DNA of 64,000 nucleotides from Hydnum rufescens UP504 (GCA_014904985.1 MU128932.1:23415-87414); one strand, 5' to 3'; positions 23,731 through 35,323 are shown, numbered from the stretch's first letter. Numbers and translations are program-made. Notes: a model not told the origin generated them from the letters alone.

Positions 23731-25894
23731 CTATCCAGAAAGAGCACGTACGATTCCTTGATGGACGCCCAAGTTTGTCTGATAGGTACGGTACAGGCAG
23801 CGCTGTAGAGTGTCAATGATTAAGCCCACTGATGGCCGACTCGATCGGTCGTGAGACCAGCAGCGTTCTAAGACTTGCAAAACCGAACGAAACGTGCCGT
23901 CCTCGTTTGCTGGTTTAAAAGGAGGCTGATGACTCCATATAGCACTCATGATGTGTGCCTCTCTGGAGAGTTCGTGATAGGCTCCTGGTCAAACAAGATC
24001 TGCAGCGAATGGAGGATTACAACTTAGACACGAAGCACAGTGTGCGAGAAGAATCGATCCCACCCCAATACAAGTGCATGCGTAAGCATATATGTCTGTC
24101 TCCACAGTCCTAGTGCTTTCTTGCAGAAGCTCAGGGGCCAGAAATCGCAGTGTCCCACCGAAGTTTGACGATGTATAGCCAGTAGGGTGCCCATCAAGAA
24201 TAATAGACAGTCCGAAATCACAAATACTTGCCCTTCCTTCCGCGTCGATCAACACGTTCGGCTGGGAACATCAGTTGATCAGTAAGGCAACACCACTCGG
24301 GATATTCGAGCATACCCCTTTGAGATCGCCATGTATAATTGGAGGGTTGTGTTCATGCAAGTATTGTAACCCCAGCGCGACATCGGCACACTGTAAAGAT
24401 CAACCTCAGTGGGTGATGAATGCTGTATGCGAGTGAAAGTATATGGATGTAAACGCACAATAATCTCTCGATTGACACCTGGATTCTTTGCTAGAAACCT
24501 CAAGACATTACCGTAGAGGTACGAGATTGAAACGAGACCAGGCCCTTCGGGTTCATGAGTATGACCTAACAATCGCACCACGTTCTCGTGATGCAATTGC
24601 GCCCATATTCGCATTTCCACATGCAGGACGCTATGCATGTCGTGAATAAAAGATTCATGGTGCAATTATTAGATGAAATTACCTTGTGGAGCTTCCGTTT
24701 GAGCGTGTCCTCATCCGTGTATGAAGCACGAAGGACCTTAATAGCGACCTAGGACATCGGCTGTTAGCACATGTACCGTGTGGGAGCTATGAATTGAGAA
24801 CACTACCTGAAGAGCTTGGTCAGGGTCGGAGGAGGCAGGGAGTAAGCTGCCTCTCCAGACTGAGGAGTACCCGCCTGTGGCCATGGGTGTTGAGCCTAAA
24901 CGAACAACACGGCCAGTCAAGTTGGGAGTTTCAGGGGGACTGGCTTGGGGATTGGAAAATGGTGGGGTAGCTTGTGGACCTTGTCCTGAATCTTCTGCGG
25001 ATGGAAGGTGTAATCACAACACCTTGGGGAATGGACATGGCTCCATCTGTTCCGGTGGAAGCCTCTTTAGGAGAGATCAGAGTGGGAGGAGTGGGAATTG
25101 AGGATGGACTGGCAGATTGCATCGATCGCCTCTCATCGGTTGGCCAGATAAGGGGTCCTGGTTCGGGATATTGAACGACTATGCAGATCGTATGGTGTCT
25201 GGGATTCGACCGGATTTGAGGCGAGGCACATTGGAGCGGTTAATCTCCTGACCTTGAGGCAGTTCGCCACCATTCTTCTCGGCACCAGGTCACAGTAGCA
25301 GGTACTGCACCATTCGCATTGGGCCACAGCACTGAGCGAGGTCGTTGGAGACGTTCCTCCGGTAAGGCTGGTGCTGAGCTAATATGCGCTATTTTCCGTT
25401 TCGTGTCCTGCTAGGGTTAAATCGGCTGCTTGAGACAGAGAGGCGGCCTCGTTCGTCCATTTCTTGGGGTCCCTGACTGAGATCTTTTTCGCGTTAGGGT
25501 ACTGGATCGCAAATCGGTCCTGCACGGATTCTATTCTCATATTGACCCTGTGGCGTGCGAAAAACTCGAGGCTGCTACTTGAGCCAGTATGGTGGGGGCA
25601 GTTTGACCCAAGATCCCCCGAAGCCTTGATGAAGCATTCCGAAGTTGAGGGAAGCCCACCAGCACAATTGTAGACCGGAACCATGGAGTCTACTTCATTG
25701 AGAAGGTCTATGAGGTGGCGGAAACTCGAGGTTAGTCAAATGTGGTGGCCATGGTGTAATTGTGGACCTGTAGTTCCCCGAGCTTAGAGCGGTCGGCGGA
25801 GAATTGAATTGTACCCAGGTCTGCGCCATGGGCGTGCCGCCTCCGCCCGCAACCAGACAACTGGCACCCTCTGGTTCTGGATGTGGACACTCAT
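23731..25894 (-). pseudogene. Kinase copy 4 (unit B'), frameshifted
   Basis: Most landmarks are present: glycine loop MATGGYSSVWRG (about 24,860), RIWAQLHHENVVRLLGH, an HGDLKG loop, SICDFGLSI, FLAPELL and RSSRPSVGLIIDT to a stop at 23,731. Compared with copy 2 there is one missing base in the FDQEPYHE segment (about 23,980), one extra base in the linker (about 25,008) and further disruption in the N-terminal domain after the start at 25,894 (MSVHIQNQRVP). The kinase core is the best preserved of the three broken copies, so decay looks recent, or some breaks are sequencing errors. Confidence 0.75.
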
Positions 25895-27190
25895 GAGCAG
25901 ACAGTTGCCCTAGAAGTTCATTCAGCCGTCCTGGAATGCAAGGACATGATAAACTAAGCCAACCCAGCCCAGGTAACACGCGATTTCTTGGACATCCCCA
26001 TGACGCAAATGCACGCAGTCTACCAAAAGTCTTCGTTATTGTATGCCGTTGCTTGTATTGAACAAGATGACTTACCGAGAGCCAGGAGAGGTAACCTCGC
26101 TGATAGAAGTCAGAAATGCTCCAGGAGACTGGAACTCTCACTTCTGCCATAGCAGACAAAAGAGTCATGGGCATCAGCGCTGGATTCAGCGGGAGACAAG
26201 ACCGTTGTCCCTGGAGGTATGAGAACGGGCCACGTCGCGCTGTTTCTTGTTCGCCATCAGGGATCAGAAGCGCGGGAATCCAACACCGCCACGTGTTCCG
26301 GATCGGATGATCTCCATTCAGTCCCATCGGTTTCTCCGTCAGCGCTTGCATGACGCGTCGTCCCCGTCACGGTGGACAGGCTCCCAGAATATAAGTATAC
26401 ATACCTGGGCTGATCCTAAACATCATGTACATGGACACTTCCTGTTGAGTGTCCTATTGTTCCAAGTTTGGACACATCTTCGATGCCTGAGCGATCGATG
26501 TAGTCTCGCAGCCATCACCTCAAGTCTTCCAATGCTACCGTTACAGTTGGGGGGAAGTGTGAAGAACAACAAGCACGATGAATGTCGTAATACACATACT
26601 ATACAGACGGGCCGTGTATCGGCACGTTACAGGGATTCGACCTACATGAGATGCTGCCCAACAAGCCAATAGCAGAAAAGAAAGAGAACCGATCCGAGGA
26701 CGCAGCGGATGTCTCAGGATGAAAGTCCGTACCGTCTGCACCGACGCAGTAATATCCTAACAGCTACTCTCACTGAGCACAATGACGGTGGAACGCTTTT
26801 CTCATTCTCCCTGAGTACAGGAGGCAATCGTCCCTCCAGTCAGAGATGCATGGCCAAGGAAAGAATGAGTCACACAGGCCCCTTGCCGCTCAGAGCTGTA
26901 ACGTCGGCCGCAGGTGTCTTCACCACATATTTAGCCATGAGCAAATGAGAGAGTGAATGTAGAAAGTAGACCGTCTGGGATTCAAAAGCCGAAAACGACG
27001 GTCTTGTAGGCTGAATGATAGTGAAGTACATGAAAAACCTAAGCTATGCGTGAAAGGGGACAATCATAGTATTCCAGTGTCCTGCACTTTCCTTGACTTC
27101 CACAAAGACGAGGCAAATCAGGGGACGATGGAAGTGACACAGCGGTCAAAACACGCATATATCATGTGCGTTCGCCTACGTTATACGTTA
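25895..27190. other. Upstream region of kinase copy 4
   Basis: This corresponds to 11,721-12,800 of unit B. A minus-strand frame of 218 codons covers 25,695-26,351 but is broken by stops in the other units, so I do not call it a gene. Confidence 0.35.
26539..26762. mobile_element. 224-bp insertion with GCTAC flanks, MITE-like candidate
   Basis: Units A, B and A' read straight through this site (A' near 20,335: GATGCTACTCTCACTGAGC). In B' the sequence is AATGCTAC, then 224 bp, then GCTACTCTCACTGAGC. The direct repeat GCTAC at 26,534-26,538 and 26,763-26,767 looks like a 5-bp target-site duplication. The insert has no coding capacity, and the terminal inverted similarity is weak (GTTACAG at one end; the other end reads as GTTAGGA when reversed). 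Confidence 0.5.
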
Positions 27191-27511
27191 CTGCATCGAC
27201 AGAGTAAATGAGAGGCTCACAGATACTACAGTAAGCTTCCCCCGGCTCGCCTCTCTAAATTTATTTCACCAGCTTGATCGGGTCCGCACAACCTGTGTAT
27301 TAAGGGAGAAAAATAGCCTACCGCGATGCGAGGGGGCCTGGCTTGGAAGTCTTGTTTCCAGTTTAAGAACGGGATTATAAAGGACAGTCGTGAACTGATG
27401 ACGCCATCAAACAAGAGCGAAGGTTGACATCACCATATACCGTCATTAGAATTGTACCTGGGCACTTTCCCTTAGGTTTCATTGGACACTACGTCATCTT
27501 CGAGGCGCCGG
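27191..27511. repeat. Truncated fifth unit (B-type left end)
   Basis: The sequence restarts as in units B and B' (GAGTAAATGAGAGGCTCACAGATACTA, then CATCAAACAAGAG) and follows them to about 27,511, after which homology is lost. This marks the right edge of the array. Confidence 0.75.
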
Positions 27512-27697
27512 AGAGGGGTTATCGCACTATAGCTGGGGAGACCCATTGTATATAAACTAGATATCGGTCGGCCATGGCAGAGAACACCGAGCGTCTGGAG
27601 TTCCCAGGTTCATGCACGTGCAGCTGGCTAGTCCATCTAGGCGAAGCGAGCCTGCCCCGCTTTGTGCTTCGAGTTGTGCTATATCGGAAAACATCCT

Positions 27698-28442
27698 TTA
27701 GAAGTGCCGCCGGGATAACACAGCGATGCACCACTTCCGGATTCTCGCTCTATTAGCGTCACTGTAAAGAGTAGCATTGTAGACTACCTCGTGGTCGGAC
27801 AGGAAATTGACGAATTGATCATCCCCAGGATAATATCTTTGTGCTCCAGGGTCTTGGACATAACGCCTCATGTAAGTTCCTATTAGCTGCAACATTGCGT
27901 ACCAAGGATCCCTTATGCAAACTACGGTGTTTGTAATCGTATATGCTCCAGCGTATAGTCCATTATCATCCACTGGGATGGAAAGTAGGGGAAAATAGGG
28001 GTGAGACTCGAATCATATCTGCCCGGGCTCTCTTGCAAATAAAGAAGCACATCGGCAATGGGGAGGAAAAAAACATGGGGTGGGCGGATTGGACCTCACC
28101 TCGCCACACTCCAAAAAGGGGCCGAATAAAATGGACAAATGTCTGATTCTTGCTCCAGATACTTCCGTGAGACAACGATCTGACCAAGATCTGACCCTGG
28201 CATCCATTTCCGTATGTAACGAAACTGTCCCCAGCAGTAAGCTCATAATGCCTTGTCCGTTCCAAAATTTTAAGCCAATAGGAATTCACCTTAGGAGAGC
28301 CATCATCCACGTGCCATACACCCAAATTCGACCCACAGCCAGCACGGCATTGCGACGAATGATCAACGGAGGGTGTTCGGTAAGGATTTATGTCCTCTCC
28401 AACTTGCCAACGACCCACTTCTCTGTCCAGAGTCGTGTCCAC
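27698..28442 (-). CDS. Hypothetical protein, two exons
   Basis: Exon 1 (28442-28100) ends at a GTGAGG donor and exon 2 (27972-27698) starts after CATCCCAG. The join restores frame in phase 1 and gives 205 residues. I recognise no domain. Segments include CRAGCGSNLGVWHVDDGSPK in the first half and DPWYAMLQLIGTYMRRYV and DDQFVNFLSDHEVVYN in the second, which look like a normal globular protein. The frame stays open upstream for some distance in another phase (VAFEWTRLWTEKWVVGKLE near 28,420-28,476), so a further 5' exon is possible. It lies just outside the kinase array. Confidence 0.5.
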
Positions 28443-30849
28443 TCAAAGGCAACCTTCGCGGCGCCCACTGGCCTTCCTAGGCTGTTGGATGTCATGGCCG
28501 TGTTGCACACCTCCATCCTGGGCGAGTTGCTGGACCGTTCACGGTCCTGGAGACTTGCCTCTGCTGCGTGAAATGATGTTGATTACGAAATCACAGCTTG
28601 GATCTAAGTCCAGACTTCGAAGAAAGGCGGTTGATCAGACGTAGCCCTATCGGCAGGGCCCCGGGGTATTACTCGGGATACACACTAGCCCCACCAGCCA
28701 AGAAAGAGGACGTTATCAAACAGACTGAACGTTTCGGAATTCGACTGGTGCATGCTCGTCAAAACGGCCGTGCTGATTTCCTGAGCCATGCGGTTAACTC
28801 CACGGCTCGAAGATTAGCGAGTGGGGAGTCAGACGTTCGAAAATGCGATCTCACCATGTAACCTGATACTGTTAACTCCACTAGTAGACGGGTCGCACAA
28901 ATGAATTAGTCTCCCCAGGCAGACATCACGCTCCGGGGTGACGTCTGCCTGGGGAGACTAGAGGTTGGGAGACTACTGATGATGCGGTCGTGACACGCGG
29001 TTTCTGACCTCCCAAAATGTCTCGCTTGAAATGGGCTCCCAATCCGATTCTCTCGACAATCGGGCAAATGCCGCTCTTTCTGTACGCCAGAAATTCGGAC
29101 CCCACGGCACTACACTTTGGACCACGAGCTCTACGTCGATTGAGATTACTGCGGGCCACGCAGCAAGGCACAATAGAAGCTTACGAACCCCTTCCGCACC
29201 TCCGCATATATCCTGCTCTGACCCAAGGCTGCGGTCGAAATAGGCATCCTTTGACCAAACTTCGCGGATCACCAAAGCATCTTTCATACATGTCAGAGGG
29301 ACAAAGAGAAGATGGAGGAATACGGAGTTGGGTGAGCAGGGCCGAGATAGAAGTCCCAAGGACACCCCCCCATCCAATGGCAAGATAACAGTTGTCCTCA
29401 GCCAACCAGAAAGGAGAAGGAAGCGACGGCTTGATCAATACTGTGTGACAAGCGTGACTCTCCGCTGATAAAAGCAGCGCTCAAGACGCGGCATGCAAAA
29501 CGGTGCTGTATGGATGGACAGACGTCCGGGGATTCTATGAGCATCTCATGGACTCCCTAGGACAACCACAATTGATGTGGCAGTTAAAAATCCGAAAGTA
29601 CAAAAACCGAGAGTGAAGTCATCCCTCATGGCTAAACACCTGGAGGCACAGAATAATATTAATTAAGAATGCTAAATATCCAATGAAGAAGCGAGCGGTA
29701 CGCTTTCGCACGGCCTTCCTGGGTGATTGTGCAGCAAAAGAGAGAACCCGCTGAGAATGAGGTGAATACGCAAATAAACTACCACAAAAGGGATAGGCCT
29801 ATGTAGGTGGTGCTCTATGAAGCTAAAATGGATGGAATCCTTGTTGGTCTTTTGAACCAAAAATGTGTGAACCGCAGATGCCAATAATGCCCATCGGGTT
29901 CCTGGAGCAGCATCCCCCTAAGAGTGCCAACGAGAATATTGCTTGTTACCAGGGGGCTCAGTCTACCTCCGTAAGGCTGGATGGCATCCTAGCTGATAAT
30001 CTTGCTCCGGTTATGCCCACCGATCTCCGACCGGTGGTGTAAATTGGGAATGTTTGCTCCCATTTGTCAACTACTGTAGGGTCCAGTATACACCTATCAA
30101 TCCACGAGGCTGTATGTACCCAAATAAGTAATTCGGTCGATAACGCAATATGAGGGCTGTGACAACCATCTTGTCCCTGGGATCTACTGTATGGAGCTTA
30201 CTCATTACATTTCCCCCAACATACTTCACACTCCATGCGTGTATGAGCTACATTGTCTCTGGCTCACCACGATGACATTCGGATTGACACCGGTTGACGG
30301 ACAATAGCGAAAAACCCCAATTCTCCGAGATCAAGCAACCTGCGGCTACTCATGACCAACTTGTGGGTTACAGTAATGAAAGTCTCAGACAACCCCACAC
30401 AATTTTTAGTGACCTTGGAAGTCACTTCAAATGTCTAATTGCCTATTACGGGAGAATCCGGGAAATGCCGTTCAGGGCCTTGGGAGTCTGCAGAACCAAT
30501 TTGACTTCCCTGTCAGACACTTCGATAGGTGACTGATGATGACTGAGCCAACTTAGTTTTCCTTACCATTCTTTGCGATCCTGTGGGAAGCGACAAAACG
30601 CCCACAATATTTTGCGAGTCGTGTCGCCTGCTAAACGTCGTTGGTTCATTTCTACTGCACTCCAGGTTCATGATAATGACACACTCATTTTGTTTTGCTC
30701 CAACAGAGATGATTTGCATGGAGGCGGGCAGGAGTTTTGGCACATTGACATTGACAGTTTTTTAATCGCCTTCGCGTGATTACACTATCCGGCCTATAAA
30801 GTCCAATGGTTGTCGAATCTACCCCACAGCTTCTTCTCCAAACCTCAAC
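28443..30849. other. Gene-poor stretch with one hairpin
   Basis: No gene is called. A minus-strand frame of 136 codons (28,973-29,383) contains plausible protein segments (VSRPHHQ at its end, VVPWGPNFWRTERAAFARL inside) but has no recognisable family and overlaps a plus-strand frame of similar length. 29,450-30,290 shows only short frames. 30,294-30,536 has an 80-codon plus frame without support. Confidence 0.4.
28907..28960. repeat. 23-bp near-perfect hairpin
   Basis: The left arm 28,907-28,929 (starting TAGTCTCCCCAGGCAGAC) and right arm 28,938-28,960 (ending GTCTGCCTGGGGAGACTA) are inverted complements with a single mismatch. The loop is 8 nt (GCTCCGGG). A stem this long is not expected by chance. 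It could be the footprint of a fold-back element or a structured RNA. No coding region surrounds it. Confidence 0.85.
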
Positions 30850-31880
30850 ATGCCTTCCTACTTAATCACTGGTGCCTCCCGCGGCTTGGGTCTTGCGATG
30901 ACCGAGAAGCTCGTGAGTTTGCCAGTCCTCGACGGTGGGAGGCGTGTGGCCCATACATTTTCTCTAGCTCGAAGATCCCAACAATGTCGTAGTCGCAACC
31001 GCTCGCGACACTACTGCCTCTGGACTCAAGGCCCTTGAAGCAACGACTCCAAAGGAGCGTCTTCACCTCGTCACGCTCGATGTTTCCAAGGAGGAAGTAT
31101 TCCCGGCTGCGGTCGCAGCCGCAGAAGCCGTCCTTCCCAACGGCCTCGACTACTTGATTGTCAACGCTGGTGTGGACCACCAAACTTTGAAGACCTTCGG
31201 CAATGATGTGTGAGTCTCAGAACGCCCTTGTGGCCGACCGCGGCCCTCCCCATCCAACTTCTCAAGACCCTACACAATAGGGATTTCAAATTATTCCAAG
31301 AGGAATTCTTTGTCAACGCTATCGCTCCCGCAATCACCGTGCGCTCGTTCACCCCTCTCCTGAACCAGGGGACAGCCAAGAAAGTCTTGTTTATGGGCAC
31401 CGTGTTGGGATCCCTGACACTAGCAGAAAGTGTGCCAATGCTCGGTGAATCAGGGTCTTCCCTATATTTATGTTCTCCGCCCGAACCGGCTTACTCATTT
31501 GCGTACTCTTGACTTTGCAGCCGATACGTACTCTGTTGGAAAAGCCGCGATGAACATGGTCGTCCGAAAATACGCTGGAGCCCTCAAGGCTCAAGGATCT
31601 GATATCCTCTTGATTTCTGTTTTCCCCGGTGCGTCCTTTGCGATCTGAATCTGTGTGGGGATTAGTCGGCTTAGGATTCTTGCTGTACGGTGGATTAGGC
31701 CTGGTCCCTGTGACGGCAATAGGGCAATCCCTCATCGAATATTTGGACAAATATGCCCCCGATTACCCCAGAACTCCGCTCGATGAGTCTATCCAAGGCA
31801 CCATCGATGTCCTCCACACCTTCACGAAGGAAGAGCATGGCTCATTCGTCAACTGGAAACACGAGAGTTGTCCCTGGTAA
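30850..31880 (+). CDS. Short-chain dehydrogenase/reductase (classical SDR)
   Basis: Exons are 30850-30912, 30968-31209, 31281-31444, 31521-31628 and 31699-31880, all GT-AG and in phase, giving 252 residues. The N-terminus has the cofactor loop TGASRGLG (residues 8-15). NAG follows in the next exon, a TVLGS segment supplies the active-site serine region, and the catalytic YSVGK sits in exon 4. After the last junction PGLVPVTAIG matches the PGxVxT pattern after the active site. The enzyme should reduce or oxidise a small carbonyl/alcohol substrate with NAD(P)(H); the substrate cannot be told. It has the 250-residue length usual for the family. Its 3' end faces the BAP31 gene about 620 bp away. 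Confidence 0.9.
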
Positions 31881-32498
31881 CAAAACGTCGATCTTGGATC
31901 ATGCTTTATATTTGTATACGACTCGTAATGAACCGAATTGTTCTTTTTTTTTTTTTGGTGACCCCACGACCCCACGGGGCTGGGCCTAGTCAAATAGTGG
32001 TGCAGCACTTTCCTCTGTAACTAGACGCCGTCTGTATTAATCAATACACTTGGCTTGCGCATGCACGGAGGGTGGGAAACGGTGGAGCGTGAGTCTGCGC
32101 GTTTCAGGATATTGCCGACTTAGCCATTATTCAGGTTTCCGTGGGCGCGTGCAATAGATAACGGCAAGTAGCAAATCCTTCGGCGATGGGGATCGGTGTT
32201 GTTGGTGTTGCGCTCGATGTATTCTGCTTCTGGGAATAGACGCTGATATTTTGCAATCGATATAGCTACATCTCACCTCCAATTTGCACCTCTTGTCTCA
32301 AGAGTACATCTGCCCCTTACTTTCAGCACGAATGAACTGGCCACCGAACCTGACACTGATTCAGACCCGTTGGTATTACTATGACAGAGGAATAGACTTC
32401 AATGCCATTTCCAACTGCAGTAGTTAACCAATACACAAGAGAACCACGTCCATATGTCTTTCCCGATCTGGGAGGTATTGCGAGTTTGTTTCACAACG
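31881..32498. other. Convergent intergenic region
   Basis: This lies between the 3' ends of the SDR and BAP31 genes. It includes a T-run at about 31,944-31,956 and CCCCACGACCCCACGGGG just after it, which may help 3' end formation. No gene is seen. Confidence 0.5.
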
Positions 32499-33687
32499 CT
32501 AATCAGTTCGTTTATTGGATTTAGAGCCTGTGACTTGGTTATATTCGGTAGCCAGTCGATCGAATTCATCTGCTTGTTGTTTCGCCTGCTTCTTGAGAGT
32601 TTCTAATTCGGGCAGGATGAGTTTCAGGGACAGTAAAAGGCAAGAATAAGTCAGTACGGAACGGACAGCCATAGAAGAAAAAAAGGATGCACGAACCGAA
32701 ATCTCGATCCTTGGCTTCCAGAGCAGCCAACTTGGCCTTGAGATCATCAATTTGGGCTTTTTGCTCCTGTGACGCGATCGTAGATTTGGAAGAACTTGCA
32801 GTCTTGGCGTTTCCAACGAACAAACACAAAGGAAAACGTGTGAATATCGACGATTCGACTGCGGAGATAATAGATACACACCAATTTCTTCAGTTTCGCA
32901 TTTTCATCCTGGACACGGACCAGGTCGAGGAGAATATAAAATGTTCGCGTAAGGATCAACGAGAGGAAGAGCGTAAAGCCTGTAAGGTACATGTTGCGTT
33001 GGGCGCTAGCAGAAGTAGGTCGAAAAGGGATCACTTGGTACATTGTGTGTCATAGAAGAACAGAGGACTTACTAGAATCTTCTAGCAGCAAGATTTGTTT
33101 CAGTTCGTACATCCTGGACGACCTCCTTCCCATGTGCCCCATCGGACTGGGCGCTGATGCGTAACATTCGCTGCACCGAATCTATGCATAGATAAAATAA
33201 AGTTGAGCTATTTTCGTAAATGGTTTAAAGCGAGGCAAAGGCTATACATACCAAGAAACAGTATTGCTACGAATCTGGTTCAACGCCAAGGATTGAGAAA
33301 TAAGGCACAGCCAGACTGACGACTGCGGAAGAGTACCTACATGAATGATATTTTCAATCCGTACGCAAACTATCGTAGGACGTTAGAAGTTAAGACGCGA
33401 AGAGGAGACCGCAGGAATGGGTGGACGCTGGACTCGCCTTGGCAACAAGCGGATTTTCGCTTAAGAAGGTGAACAGCTTCTTGCGAAGACTGAGTGGGAG
33501 TGGGAGAACAAGCAGACAAAATGTAGCCATCTGGGGAAAACACTATGAGTATGGTTGCAATGCTGTGTATTTACTCCCATTACCTCGCCTGTCATAAGGA
33601 GAAAGGTCAGGCTGTTGGTGGCATAAGTTAGCCACGGAGCGTTGGGAAAAGGTATGTAAACAGGACGAACGTATAGTAGACAGTCAT
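32499..33687 (-). CDS. BAP31/BAP29-family endoplasmic reticulum membrane protein
   Basis: Nine exons on the minus strand: 33687-33671, 33611-33584, 33530-33438, 33369-33341, 33274-33252, 33181-33073, 33005-32882, 32802-32697 and 32602-32499. They join in phase to 210 residues. The start MTVYYTLTFLL, the LPLPLSLRKKLFTFLS segment, the QRMLRI stretch, RRFYAQRNMYLTGFTLFLSL and a C-terminal coiled coil (QEQKAQIDDLKAKLAALEAK, LKKQAKQQADEFDRL) are the family pattern: three membrane segments and a cytosolic coiled coil. It acts in ER membrane protein export and quality control. The intron after exon 3 starts with GC (AAG/GCGAGT) instead of GT. The start lies 103 bp from the divergent TFIIE-beta gene. 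Confidence 0.93.
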
Positions 33688-33790
33688 GTTTATTCGTTCT
33701 TGTTGGATTAGTACGGGCTTGAATAAAACTCTGGTGCGCCGCAATAAAAGCGATGAGAGACGTCACTTCCACAAAGCTAGAGATTCGGCA
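33688..33790. promoter_or_regulatory. Short bidirectional promoter (BAP31 / TFIIE-beta)
   Basis: Only 103 bp separate the two start codons, so the genes must share a compact promoter or have overlapping 5' UTRs. I see no clear TATA box. This is inferred from gene layout. Confidence 0.55.
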
Positions 33791-35087
33791 ATGTCCAGTG
33801 CACCCATGGCAGATTCCGAACCATCATCCTCCATCAGACCCCATGCCTTGGAACTCAATCCCAACTATGAACGTAAAAAGAAAAAGCGCGTCAAGCATGG
33901 TGGGCTAAATACTGTTTCTTTGGCTACGGATTCATCCAACTAATCGATATCGTTGCGTGCGTAGACGTCGTATACTCACAACCTGTGGACCAAGGGATAG
34001 GAAAACATGCAAACACCCAGTTCTTCTTCATCCTAGATACCCTAAAGGTGTGATACCCTCCTGTCAGCTATCACTCCGTCCTTCATTCAATTGGAAAATA
34101 GAAAAGAAATGGACCAATGAGTCTCCGCGAGTTGTCGATAATGACCGAATCGGTCCTTGAAACAGACCCAGAAATGCTCGCTCGATTCGAAGCACATGAG
34201 AATGTCATTAAAAACCCTATCAATGGCCTCTATTCATATCGGGTGCGTTCCTCGTCTTCATCCCTTTGAATGACTCGCACCCGACATCTCAGAATTCCCA
34301 GCCTTGCCACCTCACTAATTCCATCTTATGCCGCCCCCGTAGATTGAGCACGAAACCTTTGCCACTCGGGACGATCTCCTGAAAGAAATAAAATCTCACA
34401 CTCGACGTGGGGGTGGCCTCTCCGTCGCCTTGCTCAAACAGACATGGTCCGGGGCTCCAGCCGTCATCGAAGAACTAGAGAAGGAGGGACTCGTACTCGT
34501 CACGCGGACCGGCGGACCCTCCAGAGATGCGAATGGGAATAAAGACCCCAGTGGGTTAGGAAAGGACAATGGAGGGCCTCGAGAAAGAGTACCCAAGATG
34601 GTCTTTTGGAATGATATTCCACCCACGGATGGTGGAAAACAGGTCGAGTCAGGTGCGTTGTTCAGCCTCTACTTCTCGTTTGGTTTCTTTAATGTAGTGG
34701 GGTCGCGGGAGATGACCCCCGATTCTGAATGCGGTCACCTCTTCCCTCCTTCCTTCCTTTCGTTCGTTTCATTCTGAATCCTCCCTGGCTCATAACCCAC
34801 CATCAGAATTCCTTGAAATGTGGCAATCCTTAAAATGGCCCACCGAGGCAGACCTCCCGGCAGCGCTCGATTCAATTGGTCAAACTCCTGCCCGCACTTC
34901 CGCTAGCACCGGTGTGGACGGTGGTGGTGGGATAAATGGGAAGGCCAAAGGGAGGAAGGGCAAAAGAGGGTCAAGAGCGAGGGTCACAAAGATCCAGAAT
35001 ACTCACTTGAAGGGTATCGATTTAACGAAGGATTATGTTCCTCCTCCCCCTTCGTCGGGCTTTCCTGGTACGTCGGGGTCAAAGTAA
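33791..35087 (+). CDS. TFA2: Transcription initiation factor TFIIE, beta subunit
   Basis: Exons are 33791-33899, 33965-34047, 34102-34242, 34343-34652 and 34807-35087. They join in phase to 307 residues. After a basic stretch (YERKKKKRVKH) comes the diagnostic VYSQPVDQGIGKH, TQFFFILDTLK, then a winged-helix region (SLRELSIMTESVL, NPINGLYSYR, HETFATRDDLLKEI) and VPKMVFWNDIP. The C-terminus is Gly/Lys-rich with KIQNTHLKGIDLTKDYVPP. Intron 1 has a textbook branch site (CCAACTAATCG). The protein joins TFIIE-alpha in the RNA polymerase II pre-initiation complex in the nucleus and helps recruit TFIIH. The gene symbol follows the yeast name. Confidence 0.93.
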
Positions 35088-35323
35088 AAGATCTTAGAAT
35101 AGGACCGAGGGACAATTCCCGTCATTGTCCGGCCACCTTCCCTGTTAATTATGCATTCAAATCACACGTCTGCCCCCCATTGTTAGACTCAAGGTTCCCA
35201 TTGCCAGTACAGTAGTGCAGTGATGTTACAGTAAGTTCGTACATATACAGCCATAAGATCCATTACCACACCGCACCCAACTTGGCCATGAATCGCCTTT
35301 TCCTCCTCGCCATAGAGCGCATC

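Larger units (their letters stand above)
20741..27190. repeat. Tandem unit B' of the kinase array
   Basis: This is the fourth unit. It shares B-specific variants with 5,491-12,800, including the about 48-nt longer kinase tail exon, and lacks 1.2 kb found in B. It contains a 224-bp insertion at 26,539-26,762 not seen in the other units. Confidence 0.8.

Noticed and set aside
25695..26351. 218-codon minus-strand frame upstream of kinase copy 4
   Set aside because: It is not open in the other three units and includes the kinase N-terminal region in the wrong frame. Probably chance.
29017..29388. Overlapping plus and minus frames of about 120-136 codons
   Set aside because: Neither has a known domain, splice support or a second copy to compare. 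I left the stretch unassigned.
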